A stretch of DNA of 64,000 nucleotides. Origin: Alphaproteobacteria bacterium. GTDB taxonomy: Bacteria > Pseudomonadota > Alphaproteobacteria > SMXP01. Below are positions 28,659 to 39,652 of this stretch, piece after piece; within the stretch, counting starts at the first letter, position 1; every line of letters begins with the position of its first letter. The notes below the pieces were generated by a model, which did not search any database, was not told where the DNA came from, and saw nothing but the letters and a program-made list of their open reading frames with translations. The position numbers and the translations under genes were made by a program. The DNA is taken from contig JANQPV010000009.1 in the NCBI GenBank assembly GCA_028285305.1, forward strand, positions 124,001 to 188,000, in the 5' to 3' direction.

Positions 28659-29735
28659 TTATGTTTGTGTGGAGGAACCAACGTAATCGACCCGTTCAAA
28701 TTCATCGGCCGTGGCCTGACCGAGGTCGCCGATGACGGTGGCGTCTTCGCCAGATGCTTGGAGCGCCGATAGGATCTGTTGAGAGTCGGATTTGGCGGCG
28801 ACCAAAACCAGGCCGATGCCACAATTGAACGTCCGCAGCATTTCATCGGGCGCGATTGCGCCCAGCGTGGAGACCCACGAAAAGACTTCAGGCCATTGCC
28901 ACGTCGTAGGATCGATATGGATTTGCAAGCCCTCGGGGATCACGCGCGGAACGTTCTCGGTTAGACCGCCACCCGTTATGTGGGCGACCGCCTTCACTGG
29001 CGCTGCGGAAAGAGCCGTCTGAACTGCGTCGGCGTAGATCCGGGTGGGCGTGAGCAAGGCTTCTCCGAGCGCCAAACCTGGATGAAAGGTACACTCAGCG
29101 CTTAAGTCTGATTGAGATCGCTCGATGACCTTACGAACCAAGGAGAAACCATTCGAATGGATGCCGTTGGAAGGAATCCCGATTAGAATATCTCCCGGGG
29201 ACATATCCCTGACCGGTAGGAGATTTTTGCGTTCCACAACGCCTACGGCAAATCCTGCCAAATCATAGACTCCGTCCGCATACATCCCAGGCATTTCAGC
29301 GGTTTCGCCACCGATGAGGGCGCATCCGGCCTGGCGGCACCCGTCGGCAATGCCTGCAACGACCTGTTCGGCTGTCTCCAAAGAGAGTTTTCCGGTTGCG
29401 AAGTAATCAAGAAAGAATAGCGGTTCGGCTCCCTGGGCGACGATGTCATTGACGCACATGGCGACAAGATCGATACCGATGCTCGAATGCAGGTCGAGTT
29501 CGTGAGCAAGCGCAAGTTTTGTCCCAACGCCGTCCGTCGACGAAACCAGAACGGGATCCTCAAGAGTAAGGGACGCCAAGTCGAAGAGGCCGCCGAAACC
29601 GCCCAATTTTGCATCCGCTCCCGGTCTGCGGGTAGATTCTGCGAGTCCGGCGATGCGTTTGACAAGATCATTGCCTTTGTCAATGTCTACGCCAGAATCG
29701 CGGTAAGTTAGCGAATTAGGAAGCCTTGAATTCAT
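28659..29735 (-). CDS. purM: Phosphoribosylformylglycinamidine cyclo-ligase
   Basis: AIR synthetase, fifth purine step. About 358 residues from the ATG at 29735 (MNSRLPNSLTYRDSGVDID); motifs GGFGGLFDL, VLVSSTDGVGTKL, LIGGETAEMPGMY and HITGGGLTENVPR are all typical. An earlier in-frame start at 29786 adds 17 residues that look non-conserved. Forms a purM-purN unit, divergent from the DUF2066 gene. Confidence 0.96.
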   Translation of the reverse strand: MNSRLPNSLTYRDSGVDIDKGNDLVKRIAGLAESTRRPGADAKLGGFGGLFDLASLTLEDPVLVSSTDGVGTKLALAHELDLHSSIGIDLVAMCVNDIVAQGAEPLFFLDYFATGKLSLETAEQVVAGIADGCRQAGCALIGGETAEMPGMYADGVYDLAGFAVGVVERKNLLPVRDMSPGDILIGIPSNGIHSNGFSLVRKVIERSQSDLSAECTFHPGLALGEALLTPTRIYADAVQTALSAAPVKAVAHITGGGLTENVPRVIPEGLQIHIDPTTWQWPEVFSWVSTLGAIAPDEMLRTFNCGIGLVLVAAKSDSQQILSALQASGEDATVIGDLGQATADEFERVDYVGSSTQT

Positions 29736-29916
29736 ATAGTAAATGAGTCCAGAAAAGGATGGGAAAAACGCCGAGGGCATCCTCAACCGATATTTACGAC
29801 AAATTGTCTTACAAAAGCCAGGATTTGAAGGCTAAGACGGACCTCGCGGTTGCTTAATCTCTGAATAACTGTCGATGTGTCCCTAGCTTTGGGTTCTGCA
29901 CCAGACCAAAGGAACT

Positions 29917-31173
29917 ATGATGCGCAATGTTCTTTGCTCCCTATTTGCCACGCTCGTGATCGGCATTTGGGCCGTGCATCCCGCTGCGGCCGGGGATATC
30001 TTCACTGTGGATAACATCGCAGTCGACGGCACTGGCGAGACAGCGGCTCAGGCGCGGGACGCAGCGCTCGCGGTTGGACGTTCGCAAGCCGTGCGGAAAC
30101 TGTATGAGCGCCTGACACCGGAAGAGTATTGGCCGAGCTTGCCGCAAATGACAGGGCAAGAAGCGCTTTACATCGAACGCGGGTTCCAAGTGGCGAATGA
30201 AAAGTCAAGCGCGACGAGATACATCGCCAATGTCTCATTCAGCTTCCAAGAGGATCGCATCAAACAAGAATTGCGCTCGCGAAACATTCCTTATACGGAG
30301 AGCCAAGCACGAAGTGCCGTTGTCCTTCCAGTCCTCAGGACAGGTTCCGGGGTTCTTTTGTGGGAAGAAGGAAACTACTGGGCTGATGCTTGGAGAAGCC
30401 GGTCGTTCAACAACACGCTCGTACCCTTGGTAACGGCGCTCGGTGAGATCGACGACATTGCAAATGTGACGGCGGCGAACGCAAGTACGGCGGGTTGGCA
30501 AACGCTGAGCCCTCTCGCCACGCGCTACGGCGTTGGCGATGTGATGGTGGCGGAAGCTGTCGCCCAAGGGTCCCAGTCGCTTTCAGTTACAATGCGGCGT
30601 GTGTCGAGTACGGGAGCCTCCTCTGATCCGGTGTCGATTACGGTGCAGAACATCGATGGGTCGTCGCCTTCACAACTCGCCAATGCTGCGATCGACCAAG
30701 CGTATGCGGTTCTAGAGACCAGATGGAAATCGCAAACCATCATTAGCCCCAATGCGCCCGCACAGTACTTGTCGGCGACTCTGCGATTTAACGATATCAG
30801 GGAATGGGCGGTTATCAGGCAACGTCTTGCTGATCTCAATATGGTTCGGAACTTGGCCGTGCGCGCGATTTCGCCGACCGGTGCTGAGCTTGGCCTGACT
30901 TATTCCGGGAGCGTTGACCAGTTGCGGGTTGCGCTTGCGCAAAAAGAACTTCTGTTGGTGAACAGCGAACAGCTCACCGTCATCGAACTTGCAAAGCCGT
31001 TAGCTGAACTCGAGATTCCTGTCGACGAGCAAATGGATGGAGAGGGGCAGCTGGATGCTGAGCCCCTCATTGAAGGGGCGGAAGAGATCATCTCCGATCC
31101 AGAAGCGGCCGCTACGCCAATGGAGACCGAAGGATCCGAGACACAGATCTACGGCGCTGAAAACGACCTCTAA
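29917..31173 (+). CDS. DUF2066 domain protein, exported
   Basis: 418 residues with a signal peptide (about 1-25, ending HPAAAG). The mature part begins with FTVDNIAVDGTGETAAQARDAAL, a motif recurring in DUF2066 proteins, followed by repeated Rossmann-like halves around residues 95-280. The last 70 or so residues are Glu/Ala-rich and likely unstructured. Function is unknown. In alphaproteobacteria this family commonly lies between purM and hda, exactly as here, which suggests a stable but unexplained link. Confidence 0.8.
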   Translation: MMRNVLCSLFATLVIGIWAVHPAAAGDIFTVDNIAVDGTGETAAQARDAALAVGRSQAVRKLYERLTPEEYWPSLPQMTGQEALYIERGFQVANEKSSATRYIANVSFSFQEDRIKQELRSRNIPYTESQARSAVVLPVLRTGSGVLLWEEGNYWADAWRSRSFNNTLVPLVTALGEIDDIANVTAANASTAGWQTLSPLATRYGVGDVMVAEAVAQGSQSLSVTMRRVSSTGASSDPVSITVQNIDGSSPSQLANAAIDQAYAVLETRWKSQTIISPNAPAQYLSATLRFNDIREWAVIRQRLADLNMVRNLAVRAISPTGAELGLTYSGSVDQLRVALAQKELLLVNSEQLTVIELAKPLAELEIPVDEQMDGEGQLDAEPLIEGAEEIISDPEAAATPMETEGSETQIYGAENDL

Positions 31174-31220
31174 GAGACTGTCTGGTTGCGTCTCCATTTC
31201 GCTCGCACTAAACGTCCTAT

Positions 31221-31907
31221 GTGAGCACTCAGTTAACGTTTCGTTTCGACCAGCGCCCGATTTTCACGGAAGCCAGCTTCTGTGTTGGCCCCAGCAACGA
31301 AGCTGCCTGGAATGCGGTCGGCCGCTGGCCGGATTGGCCGGGAAATATGTACGCGCTCTGTGGCCCTCGGGGGTCGGGAAAGTCTCATTTGGCAGCCATC
31401 TGGGCGCACCGGGCAAGTGCGGCATATATCCGAGCAGATGAAATCACCGAAGAGAAGTTAAGCGGGCTTGCTGGCTTTTCCGCACTGGTCGTTGATGGGA
31501 GTTCCCAATTGGATCACGACCAGGGCGGATTTTCCTGCGACGAAAGGGCCCTGTTTCATTTCTTCAATATTGCAGTCGAAAATGAGATTGCAGTCCTTTT
31601 CACTTCGCGCCTTTTGCTCGCCGACTGGGAAGTGTCGTTGCCAGATCTCGTTTCAAGACTGAAGACGGTTCCCACTGCGCTTCTGAGCGAGCCCGATGAA
31701 GAAACATTGGGTCGCGTGCTGGTCAAATTGTTTGGCGATCTCCAGCTGAGCGTCTCCGAAGAGGTGGTTGCTTATCTCGTGATCCGGATGCCGCGGTCCT
31801 ATAGTGCCGCGCAGCAAGTTGTCGCAAAAATCGATGAAATCTCGTTGAGAGACGGTGGTGGAATTTCCAAAGCGGTGGCCGGAGCGGCGTTGCGCTCGTT
31901 GATCTAA
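31221..31907 (+). CDS. hdaA: DnaA regulatory inactivator Hda-like AAA+ protein
   Basis: Works with the DNA-loaded beta clamp to trigger DnaA-ATP hydrolysis and prevent over-initiation. 228 residues: QLTFRFD at 4-10 resembles the clamp-binding motif of Hda proteins; Walker A is GPRGSGKS (48-55); ALVVDG is the Walker B-like site; the C-terminal lid follows, with no DnaA DNA-binding domain. The start is a GTG at 31221 since the nearby ATG runs straight into a stop. Called HdaA on length and the N-terminal motif. Confidence 0.88.
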   Translation: MSTQLTFRFDQRPIFTEASFCVGPSNEAAWNAVGRWPDWPGNMYALCGPRGSGKSHLAAIWAHRASAAYIRADEITEEKLSGLAGFSALVVDGSSQLDHDQGGFSCDERALFHFFNIAVENEIAVLFTSRLLLADWEVSLPDLVSRLKTVPTALLSEPDEETLGRVLVKLFGDLQLSVSEEVVAYLVIRMPRSYSAAQQVVAKIDEISLRDGGGISKAVAGAALRSLI

Positions 31908-32013
31908 GTTGGACGGAGGCGAGCTCGGGCATTCCTTGTGAGATTCTTCCACAATGGTAATAAAAGTAGAGTATTCCCTTCTATAATGCGTATCAAAGGG
32001 CGTAGGAGTGGCC

Positions 32014-34251
32014 ATGGCGGACGTGCAAAATGTCGATGACTTGGGAACGCAAGACGCAGCGGGTCTAAGTACGTCCCAAGTCGCCGCGGGGGATGGAGCT
32101 TCTGCGTATTTCGCCGACATGACGTCTCCGGATCGGTTCGTTAATCGCGAATTGTCGTGGTTGGCCTTCAATACCCGCGTCTTAGAAGAAGCCGCCAACC
32201 GGGCGCACCCGCTTCTTGAGCGTCTCAGATTTCTCTCGATTTCTGCATCGAACTTGGATGAGTTCTACATGGTTCGCTTTGCCGGCTTGCGCCGCCTTGT
32301 GAAACAGGGTGTGACGGCGACCAGTCAAGATGGAAGAACGCCTGCAGATCAACTCAAGCTGCTCCGTGCAGAGACGGAGGAGCTCATTCGGCAGCAACAA
32401 AACCGTTGGGCGCAGTTGGTGAACGAATTACGCGAGAATGGGCTCAATATCGTTCAGCCGGCGGAGTTGACGCCGGACGAACAGCAGTGGCTTGAATCCT
32501 ATTTTGAGGAGTTTGTTTTTCCTGTCCTTACGCCGCTTGCTATCGATCCGGCCCATCCGTTCCCGTTTATTCCTAATCTCGGTTTTGGTATGACCCTGGA
32601 GTTTCTCAGACCAGGCGGGCAGGAGCAGACAAAGGCGCTCATTCTTCTTCCGCATACAACATCTCGGTTTATCAAACTTCCTGAAACTTCAGGCAATGGC
32701 AACGCTCAGCTGCAAGCGCGTTATATCAAACTCGAAGATATTACGAGTATGTTTCTCTACAAGTTGTTCCCCAATTGCGAGATATTGGGGAGCGGCGTGT
32801 TCCGGGTCGTGCGCGATAGCGATATCGAGGTGGAAGAAGAAGCCGAAGACCTCGTTCAATTCTTTGAGACGGCCTTGAAGCAACGCCGGCGAGGCGACGT
32901 GATCCGGTTGAAAATGGACGGTAAGATGCCCGAGGGGTTAAAGTCCTTTATCGCCGGTCATCTCGAAATGAGCGATGAAGACATTGTCGAAGTCGACCAT
33001 ATTCTTGGGATGGGTGACGCGTCTGAATTGATCACCGACGACTGGCCGCATCTAAAGTTCAGCTCTTTCGAACCGCGTTTTCCGGAGCGGATAAAAGATC
33101 ATGGGGGCGACGCGTTCTCTGCCATCAGAGAAAAAGATTTCATCGTTCATCATCCATTCGAATCTTTTGATGTGGTTGTGCAGTTCCTGCGCAAAGCCGC
33201 CGAAGACCCTGACGTTGTTGCCATTAAGCAAACGCTTTACCGGACGAGTGAAAATTCTCCCATCGTTGCGGCGTTGATTGAAGCAGCTGAAGCCGGAAAA
33301 TCGGTCACGGCGATCGTCGAGCTGAAAGCCCGCTTTGACGAAGAGGCCAATATTCGCTGGGCCCGGAATCTGGAACGGGCCGGCGTTCAAGTTGTGTATG
33401 GCTTTGTCAGCTTGAAAACTCATGCCAAACTCAGCCTGGTCGTGCGCAAAGAAGGCTCAGCAATGCGCACCTATACACATATCGGGACCGGCAATTATCA
33501 TCCCATTACCGCACGGATCTATACGGACCTTTCGCTGTTCACGGGTGATGTTGCGTATGGTCATGATGCGAACAAGGTGTTTAACTTCATTACGAGCTAC
33601 ACCGAACCCGAGCATCTCGAGAAGCTCAAGATTTCGCCTCGGCAAATTCGAACTGAAATCATCAACCAGCTTGATGCCGAAATCGCCCACGCTCAAAGTG
33701 GCCGTCCCGGCCGCGTGTGGGCAAAGATGAACTCTTTGGTCGATGAGGCCGTTATCGACAAATTGTACGAAGCAAGCGGTGCTGGTGTGAAGATCAATCT
33801 TGTCGTGCGCGGCATCTGCTGTTTGAGACCCGGCATTCCCGGCTTGTCTGACAACATTTCCGTCAAGAGCATCGTGGGCCGGTATCTTGAGCACTCGCGC
33901 ATAGTTTGTTTTGGAAATGGGCAAGAGCTGCCCTCTCGTCAAGCGAAAGTCTACATCTCATCTGCGGATTGGATGCCGAGAAATTTGGACCGGCGTGTTG
34001 AAATTCTGTGCCCGATAGAGAACCCGACCGTTCACGAACAAGTACTTGATCAAATAATGATGGCCAACTTGAATGACCGGGCGCAAAGTTGGGAGATGAA
34101 CTCGGATGGCAGCTACACGCGGATCACTCCGGTGAGCGATGGGGACGAGATGTTTAGTGTCCATGAATATTTTATGACAAACCCGAGTTTGTCGGGGAGG
34201 GGATCGGCTTCCACAGACGATCTTCCTTCATTGATTGCGCGCAGCTCTTAA
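32014..34251 (+). CDS. ppk1: Polyphosphate kinase 1
   Basis: Makes inorganic polyphosphate from ATP. About 745 residues with the four PPK1 domains: N-terminal ([13 protein letters not shown]), head, and two phospholipase D-like C-terminal domains. The phosphohistidine region [11 protein letters not shown] and [14 protein letters not shown] are present, as is [15 protein letters not shown] at 32014 has an AGGAG site five bases upstream; the GTG at 32008 overlaps that site and is unlikely. Followed by DUF1737 and the ppx gene, pairing polymer synthesis with its breakdown. Confidence 0.96.
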   Translation: MADVQNVDDLGTQDAAGLSTSQVAAGDGASAYFADMTSPDRFVNRELSWLAFNTRVLEEAANRAHPLLERLRFLSISASNLDEFYMVRFAGLRRLVKQGVTATSQDGRTPADQLKLLRAETEELIRQQQNRWAQLVNELRENGLNIVQPAELTPDEQQWLESYFEEFVFPVLTPLAIDPAHPFPFIPNLGFGMTLEFLRPGGQEQTKALILLPHTTSRFIKLPETSGNGNAQLQARYIKLEDITSMFLYKLFPNCEILGSGVFRVVRDSDIEVEEEAEDLVQFFETALKQRRRGDVIRLKMDGKMPEGLKSFIAGHLEMSDEDIVEVDHILGMGDASELITDDWPHLKFSSFEPRFPERIKDHGGDAFSAIREKDFIVHHPFESFDVVVQFLRKAAEDPDVVAIKQTLYRTSENSPIVAALIEAAEAGKSVTAIVELKARFDEEANIRWARNLERAGVQVVYGFVSLKTHAKLSLVVRKEGSAMRTYTHIGTGNYHPITARIYTDLSLFTGDVAYGHDANKVFNFITSYTEPEHLEKLKISPRQIRTEIINQLDAEIAHAQSGRPGRVWAKMNSLVDEAVIDKLYEASGAGVKINLVVRGICCLRPGIPGLSDNISVKSIVGRYLEHSRIVCFGNGQELPSRQAKVYISSADWMPRNLDRRVEILCPIENPTVHEQVLDQIMMANLNDRAQSWEMNSDGSYTRITPVSDGDEMFSVHEYFMTNPSLSGRGSASTDDLPSLIARSS

Positions 34252-34326
34252 CCGGGCTAAACGAGTGAATGGGTTTCAGCACTTGGCGGAACCCCTATAC
34301 TTGCATCCTTGGGAGGATTGGGCGTC

Positions 34327-34578
34327 GTGGCTGATGAAGAAGAGCGTTTGGCCTATCGCTACTTGACCGGCAAAGACAATCGTGAGTTCTGTGAGCGAGT
34401 GAGTGCCGCTTTAGAGGACGGCTACGTTTTGTACGGTCATCCAGCTCTTGCTTTCAACGGGGAGCATATGGTGGCGGGACAGGCGGTGGTCCTGCCAGAA
34501 GTCGTCGACGATATGGACGTTGAGATCGATCTTGACGGCCTAGACTTAGAAGCGTTGCTTGGAGATGACTCGAAGTAG
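34327..34578 (+). CDS. DUF1737 domain small protein
   Basis: About 83 residues. The core YRYLTGKDNREFCERVSAAL and GYVLYGHPALAFNGEH match the DUF1737 pattern of small alphaproteobacterial proteins; the tail is Asp/Leu-rich. A GGGAGG site lies 10 bp before the GTG at 34327, which I take as the start; a TTG at 34309 is possible. Its stop lies inside the start of the ppx gene (overlap near 34565-34578), suggesting coupling. Function unknown. Confidence 0.7.
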   Translation: MADEEERLAYRYLTGKDNREFCERVSAALEDGYVLYGHPALAFNGEHMVAGQAVVLPEVVDDMDVEIDLDGLDLEALLGDDSK

Positions 34579-36112
34579 CCGAGCCGTCGAACCTGTGCCG
34601 GTTTCGCTGAAGTCGGCGCGGACGAACTCCATAGGCGTCGTTGATATCGGTTCGAATTCAGTGCGACTTGTGGTTTTTGAGGAGGCCAGTCGCAGCCCGA
34701 TCTCAATATGTAACGAAAAGGTCATGTGCGGCCTTGGGCGTGCGGTGGTCTCTTCGGGCCGTCTCGATGAGGAAGGGATCGAGCGGACGCTTGCGGAGTT
34801 GGCCCGCTTCAAAATCCTAGCCGATTATCATTCCGTTAGTCGCTTGCTGGCGTTTGCGACGGCGGCCGTGCGCGGAGCAAAGAACGGCCAAGAATTTATC
34901 GATGCCGCAAGTGCGCAACTGAATTGCCCAATCCTCATTCTCTCGGGAGAAGATGAGGCGCGCTTGGCGGCGGCCGGGGTAAAGTGCGGCATTCTCAACG
35001 CGACCGGACTTGTGGCGGATTTGGGCGGGGGAAGCCTTGAAATCTCGATCCTTAAAAAGGGTGTACTGAAGAAAACGCATACGTTGGGAATCGGTGCCCT
35101 GACCTTGAAAGATGTTTCGGGCGGAGACTTGCAAACGGCTGAAGAAATCGCGCGGCGGGAGTGCAAGAGCGTGGATTGGCTCGACAGGATTCCGGACGAT
35201 AGAATATATGCAGTGGGCGGAGCTTGGCGCACGATTGCCCGGTTGCATATGAAGCGGCGCAACTATGAGCTGCATGTTTTGCACCAATATAGTATGCGTG
35301 CTGAGGAAGTTGTTGAACTTGCCGACTACCTCATCCAAATGAAGCCTAAGGAGATGATCGAATCAATCGATATTCCTTCCAAGCGCGTGGAAAGCTTGCC
35401 GTTTAGCGCAATCGCAATTAAGCAACTGATCCAGCGTTCCAGGGCGCGGGAAGTCATGATTTCGGCCTTCGGTGTTCGCGAAGGGGTCATGTACGAGACG
35501 CTTTCTAAGGCCGAAAAGAGCGCCTATCCACTCTCGATCAATATCGAGCGCATTTCTTCCACACGCAGCCGGACCGGAAACAATCTGGAAGAAATTGAGT
35601 TGTGGACGGACCGTTTTTTTGAAAGTCTGGGCGAAGATCAAGCTGACTATAAGAGACTGTTCCGTCAAGCCGCCTGCAAGCTGAGCGGTATCGAATGGTC
35701 CACGCATCCCGACCAGCGAGCAGAAATCGGGTTCCGTGAAGTCTTGTTCATGAATGCGTCAGGGATTTCTCATTACGATCGTCTTTACTTGGCGGCATGT
35801 GTCTATTGCCGTTATTCCAACCACGCTTTGCCGGTCGTATCGGGGGGATTGAGATTGACTGCGGCGGACGAAGCGCACGCACGCCTCGTAGGTGCGGTCA
35901 TTCGTGTGGGACACACTCTTTCGGGCGGAGCCGCGGGACTATTGCACCGATGTTCCCTGCGACGTATCGGCGGGGAGGTCTCCCTCGAACTGCCGGATGA
36001 CTTACGAGACTTGGCTGGAGAAAACGTTGAAAAACGACTTGGGGCCGTCGCTGCTTGCCTCAAGATGCGGTATTCGCTCGATGTGCGCAGTCCTGAAGCT
36101 GAACTTGTTTAG
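34565..36112 (+). CDS. ppx: Exopolyphosphatase / Ppx-GppA family phosphatase
   Basis: About 515 residues. The ASKHA-fold motifs IGVVDIGSNSVRLVVFE, ATAAVRGAKNG and VADLGGGSLEIS (phosphate-binding loops) are clear, followed by an HD-like C-terminal helical domain. It degrades polyphosphate or pppGpp; sequence alone does not separate the two, though the ppk1 neighbour favours polyphosphate. The start ATG at 34565 overlaps the preceding DUF1737 gene. Confidence 0.9.
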   Translation: MTRSSRAVEPVPVSLKSARTNSIGVVDIGSNSVRLVVFEEASRSPISICNEKVMCGLGRAVVSSGRLDEEGIERTLAELARFKILADYHSVSRLLAFATAAVRGAKNGQEFIDAASAQLNCPILILSGEDEARLAAAGVKCGILNATGLVADLGGGSLEISILKKGVLKKTHTLGIGALTLKDVSGGDLQTAEEIARRECKSVDWLDRIPDDRIYAVGGAWRTIARLHMKRRNYELHVLHQYSMRAEEVVELADYLIQMKPKEMIESIDIPSKRVESLPFSAIAIKQLIQRSRAREVMISAFGVREGVMYETLSKAEKSAYPLSINIERISSTRSRTGNNLEEIELWTDRFFESLGEDQADYKRLFRQAACKLSGIEWSTHPDQRAEIGFREVLFMNASGISHYDRLYLAACVYCRYSNHALPVVSGGLRLTAADEAHARLVGAVIRVGHTLSGGAAGLLHRCSLRRIGGEVSLELPDDLRDLAGENVEKRLGAVAACLKMRYSLDVRSPEAELV

Positions 36113-37263
36113 TCCGCCCCGTTTTTTGTGATGACGCGTCCGTTCTCGACGACGAGCGATGTTTTTCCCTGTAGCAGATCGAGCGCATAGGATCCGTACA
36201 CTGTCTTACGCCATCCCTCCAAAGCGGGAATGCTTTCGGTTTGGCCCGCCGCGATCTTTTCCAGATCTGCGGTTGAGGCGACCAATTTTTGAGCGACGCC
36301 GTGGCGTTCGCATTGCAGTTTGAGAAGAACCTTGAGGAGGTCGACAATTGCTCCGTCAACCGCACCGTTTGGTTTCAGCTCGGGCAGAGGTGGAAGATCT
36401 TCCTTAGGGCGCTCTAGGCCTCTATGGATGGCTTCAATCAGGGATTGTGAAGCACCTGACTTGGCAAATCCTCTGGGCAAGAATCGCATCTTTTCTAAGC
36501 CCTGTTCCGTCTTTGGGGCTTGGCCGACAATGTCGTAGAGGGCGTCGTCTTTGAGAACGCGGCCCCTTGGGACGTTGCGCGCCTGGGCTTCTTGTTCGCG
36601 CCATGCGGCAACCTCGATCAGAACGCCTAACTTCTTGCGCACCGAAGGCCTCAGTTTCAGTCGGCGCCAAGCGTCTTGGGGCTCAGCGCGGTAGGAGCCC
36701 GGGTCGGTCAGAACCGCAGCCTCTTCTGTGAGCCAATGGAGCCGGTCCAATCGCTCAAGCTCCTTTTTGAGATGAAGGTAGACTTCTCTAAGATGGGAAA
36801 CGTCCTGGGCGGCATAACGCATTTGGCGGTCTGAAAGGGGTCGGTGGCTCCAGTTGCTCACCCGGAACGATTTGTCGATGTTCGCGCCGAGCAGACGTTT
36901 GACGATCGTGTCGTAGCCGATGGAGTCTCCCATGCCACAAGCCATAGCCGCAATTTGCGTATCAAAAAGGGGATCGGGAATGGTCTCGTTCAAGGAGTAG
37001 AAGATTTCGACATCTTGCCGAGCTGCATGGAAGACTTTTACGACAGCCGACGCCGACAAGAGATCGTAAAAGGAAGAGAGGTCGAGGTCTTGGGCAAGAG
37101 GATCAACGAGGTAGACGCTGTCCGGCGTGGCGAACTGTATGAGGCAGAGCTCAGGCCGATAGGTGTTTTCGCGCAGGAACTCCGTGTCGACCGTCACAAA
37201 AGGGGCGGAGAGCGCCTCGCGGCACGCAGCGTCTAGTGAGTTTGTTTCGGTGATGAGTTCCAT
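36109..37263 (-). CDS. rnd: Ribonuclease D
   Basis: 3'-5' exoribonuclease for tRNA maturation. From the ATG at 37263 the protein has 384 residues; DEDD-family site I is Asp26 and Glu28 in FVTVDTEFL, site II lies in VKVFHAARQDVEIF, and site III in DRQMRYAAQDVSHL. An HRDC-type region follows at about 210-290. The frame is open upstream to 37413, but that part lacks family resemblance. Its stop overlaps the ppx stop by four bases; convergent. Confidence 0.93.
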   Translation of the reverse strand: MELITETNSLDAACREALSAPFVTVDTEFLRENTYRPELCLIQFATPDSVYLVDPLAQDLDLSSFYDLLSASAVVKVFHAARQDVEIFYSLNETIPDPLFDTQIAAMACGMGDSIGYDTIVKRLLGANIDKSFRVSNWSHRPLSDRQMRYAAQDVSHLREVYLHLKKELERLDRLHWLTEEAAVLTDPGSYRAEPQDAWRRLKLRPSVRKKLGVLIEVAAWREQEAQARNVPRGRVLKDDALYDIVGQAPKTEQGLEKMRFLPRGFAKSGASQSLIEAIHRGLERPKEDLPPLPELKPNGAVDGAIVDLLKVLLKLQCERHGVAQKLVASTADLEKIAAGQTESIPALEGWRKTVYGSYALDLLQGKTSLVVENGRVITKNGAD

Positions 37264-37424
37264 GAATTTGACCAGAGCGGTGGCTACCTTGTTCTTGCGG
37301 AAATAGCAATGGCAGGATTTGACGGGCCTGCCCATCGGACTTGACAAATGGCCGCCGATTATGCGCTCTAACGCCGTTGTGCTGCTCGTTCGGGCGCCCG
37401 TTTTCAGCTTCAAAGGAATGCAAA

Positions 37425-39212
37425 ATGCACACTTATCGCACGCACACTTGCGGCGAGTTGAGATCCGCTCATGTCGGCGAAACGGTCCGTTTGTCCGGTT
37501 GGGTCCATCGCAAGCGCGATCACGGAGGTCTGCTCTTTATCGATCTTCGCGATCACTATGGGATCACCCAGTGTGTTATCGAGCCCGACAACAAGATTTT
37601 TGCTGCAGTAGAGGCAGTGCGGGCCGAAAGCGTGATCACGGTGACCGGCCCCGTGGTGGCCCGGACAGACGACACTGTCAATGAGGACCTGCCGACAGGC
37701 CATGTTGAAGTGCGAATCGGTGAATGGGAAATGCAATCGTCGGCCGACGAGCTGCCGCTTCCTGTGTTTGGCGATCAGGAATACCCCGAAGAAACCCGGC
37801 TTAGGTATCGCTTTCTGGATTTGCGGCGGGAGCGCATTCATCACAACATCGTTTTGCGCAGTCAGGTGATCTCATCCATTCGCCGCCGGATGACCGAAGC
37901 GGGGTTCATGGAGTTTCAAACGCCGATCCTGACGGCGTCGAGCCCGGAGGGCGCCCGTGACTTTTTGGTGCCGAGCCGTTTGCATCCGGGCAAGTTCTAC
38001 GCACTGCCTCAAGCGCCCCAGCAATTCAAGCAGCTGATCATGGTGGCGGGCTTCGACCGGTACTTTCAGATCGCGCCCTGTTTTCGCGATGAAGATGCCC
38101 GTGCGGACCGGAGCCCGGGAGAATTCTACCAGCTCGACTTGGAAATGAGTTTCGTGACGCAGGAGGACGTGTTCCAGACGATGGAGCCGGTGCTCCACGG
38201 GCTCTTTGACGAATTCGCCGGCGAACGGATTGTCTCGCCGGCGCCGTTCCCGCGCATTCCCTTTGCGGAGTCCATGGCCAAGTATGGTTCGGACAAACCG
38301 GATTTACGCAATCCGATTGAAATGACCGATGTGAGTGAGACGTTTCGCGGGTCAGGGTTCAAAGTCTTTGCGGGCATGCTGGAGAAAAACGAGAAAGCGC
38401 AAGTCTGGGCCATTCCGGCCGCCACGGGCGGCAGCCGGGCTTTCTGTGACCGGATGAATAATTGGGCTCAGTCCGAAGGTCAGCCGGGCCTTGGCTACAT
38501 TTTCTTCCGGGACGGGGAAGGAGCCGGCCCGGTGGCCAAGAATATTGGCGAAGAACGAACGCTCGCGCTTCGTGATCAGCTCGGCTTGAAGGATGGGGAT
38601 GCTGTCTTTTTTGTAGCAGGTGAGCCGAAATCGTTTGTTCAGTTTGCGGGAGCCGCGCGGCAGAAAATCGGAACTGAGCTGGATCTTTGTGAAAAGGATA
38701 CGTTCCGCTTTTGTTGGATCGTTGACTTTCCCATGTTCGAGTACGACGAGGCCGAAAAGAAAATCGACTTCAGCCATAATCCGTTTTCCATGCCGCAAGG
38801 GGGTATGGAGGCGCTGGAGACCCAAGATCCGCTCGATATCCTGGCCTATCAATATGATATCGTGTGCAACGGCGTGGAGCTGTCGTCCGGTGCCATCCGG
38901 AACCATTTGCCCGAGATCATGCTGAAAGCCTTTTCAATCGCAGGCTATGAGGCAAGTGCCGTCGAGTCTGAGTTCAGCGGCATGCTGAATGCGTTGCGTT
39001 ATGGGGCACCGCCCCACGGCGGGTTCGCTCCGGGCGTGGACCGGATTGTGATGCTGCTCGCCGGGGAAGAGAATTTACGCGAAGTGACTCTCTTCCCAAT
39101 GAATCAGCAAGCGGAAGATTTGATGATGGGCGCCCCGTCTGAAGTGTCAAATGCGCAGATGCGCGAGCTGAATATTCGCGTCTCTTTGCCGCCGGCGGAG
39201 AAGAATGAGTAG
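37425..39212 (+). CDS. aspS: Aspartyl-tRNA synthetase
   Basis: 595 residues from the ATG at 37425 ([13 protein letters not shown]). It has the N-terminal OB anticodon-binding fold ([14 protein letters not shown]), class II motif 2 ([20 protein letters not shown]), the bacterial GAD insertion domain in the middle and motif 3 ([13 protein letters not shown]). The size and the GAD insertion mark the bacterial type, which in many alphaproteobacteria is non-discriminating (also charges tRNA-Asn); that cannot be decided here. Frame extends upstream to 37341 without conservation. Confidence 0.96.
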   Translation: MHTYRTHTCGELRSAHVGETVRLSGWVHRKRDHGGLLFIDLRDHYGITQCVIEPDNKIFAAVEAVRAESVITVTGPVVARTDDTVNEDLPTGHVEVRIGEWEMQSSADELPLPVFGDQEYPEETRLRYRFLDLRRERIHHNIVLRSQVISSIRRRMTEAGFMEFQTPILTASSPEGARDFLVPSRLHPGKFYALPQAPQQFKQLIMVAGFDRYFQIAPCFRDEDARADRSPGEFYQLDLEMSFVTQEDVFQTMEPVLHGLFDEFAGERIVSPAPFPRIPFAESMAKYGSDKPDLRNPIEMTDVSETFRGSGFKVFAGMLEKNEKAQVWAIPAATGGSRAFCDRMNNWAQSEGQPGLGYIFFRDGEGAGPVAKNIGEERTLALRDQLGLKDGDAVFFVAGEPKSFVQFAGAARQKIGTELDLCEKDTFRFCWIVDFPMFEYDEAEKKIDFSHNPFSMPQGGMEALETQDPLDILAYQYDIVCNGVELSSGAIRNHLPEIMLKAFSIAGYEASAVESEFSGMLNALRYGAPPHGGFAPGVDRIVMLLAGEENLREVTLFPMNQQAEDLMMGAPSEVSNAQMRELNIRVSLPPAEKNE

Positions 39213-39271
39213 TGTACGTAAGAGTAGTGTCCGCCGCAAAATAAGATAATACTTGCAATTTCTTGCTCTCA

Positions 39272-39298
39272 GGCCCATATCTATATTAGATTTGGGCC
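39272..39298 (+). promoter_or_regulatory. Near-perfect palindrome upstream of cold-shock gene
   Basis: GGCCCATATCTA (39272-39283) and TAGATTTGGGCC (39287-39298) are complementary at 11 of 12 positions around a 3-base TAT centre. It lies about 127 bp before the csp ATG in an AT-rich stretch between aspS and csp. It could be a dimeric-regulator operator or, if transcribed, a leader hairpin; csp genes often have long structured leaders. It contains a TATATT run that could serve as a -10 (39282-39287). Confidence 0.45.
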
Positions 39299-39424
39299 GA
39301 CCATGGGCCGTTGCGCCGCTTACAAACCGGCAATCGTTTCTTAATCCCCCCAAAATCGATAATTGGACGAGGTAGCGCCATAGTGGCCTGAACCTCGCGT
39401 TTACCTAAAGAACAAGGAATTTTT

Positions 39425-39637
39425 ATGAGCGACGGCGTTGTGAAGTGGTTTAACCCGCAAAAAGGGTTTGGTTTTATCGAGCTTGATGGAGGCCAGCGGG
39501 ATGTTTTCGTGCACATCAGCGCCGTAGAACGTGCCGGATTAAGCACCTTACGCGAAGGATCGCGAGTTTCTTTTGATGCGGTAACCGACACGCGTACCGG
39601 AAAGACATCCGCGGAGAATTTGAAAGAGATTCGGTAA
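39425..39637 (+). CDS. cspA: Cold-shock domain protein
   Basis: 70-residue single OB-fold nucleic-acid chaperone. RNP1 is KGFGFIE and RNP2 is VFVHISA; the N-terminus [17 protein letters not shown] is the standard form. A GGAAT-type site lies before the ATG. It stands alone with long leader sequence upstream, and a small hairpin follows the stop. Whether it is cold induced cannot be read from the sequence. Confidence 0.94.
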   Translation: MSDGVVKWFNPQKGFGFIELDGGQRDVFVHISAVERAGLSTLREGSRVSFDAVTDTRTGKTSAENLKEIR

Positions 39638-39652
39638 GTCATACGCGTGTAC

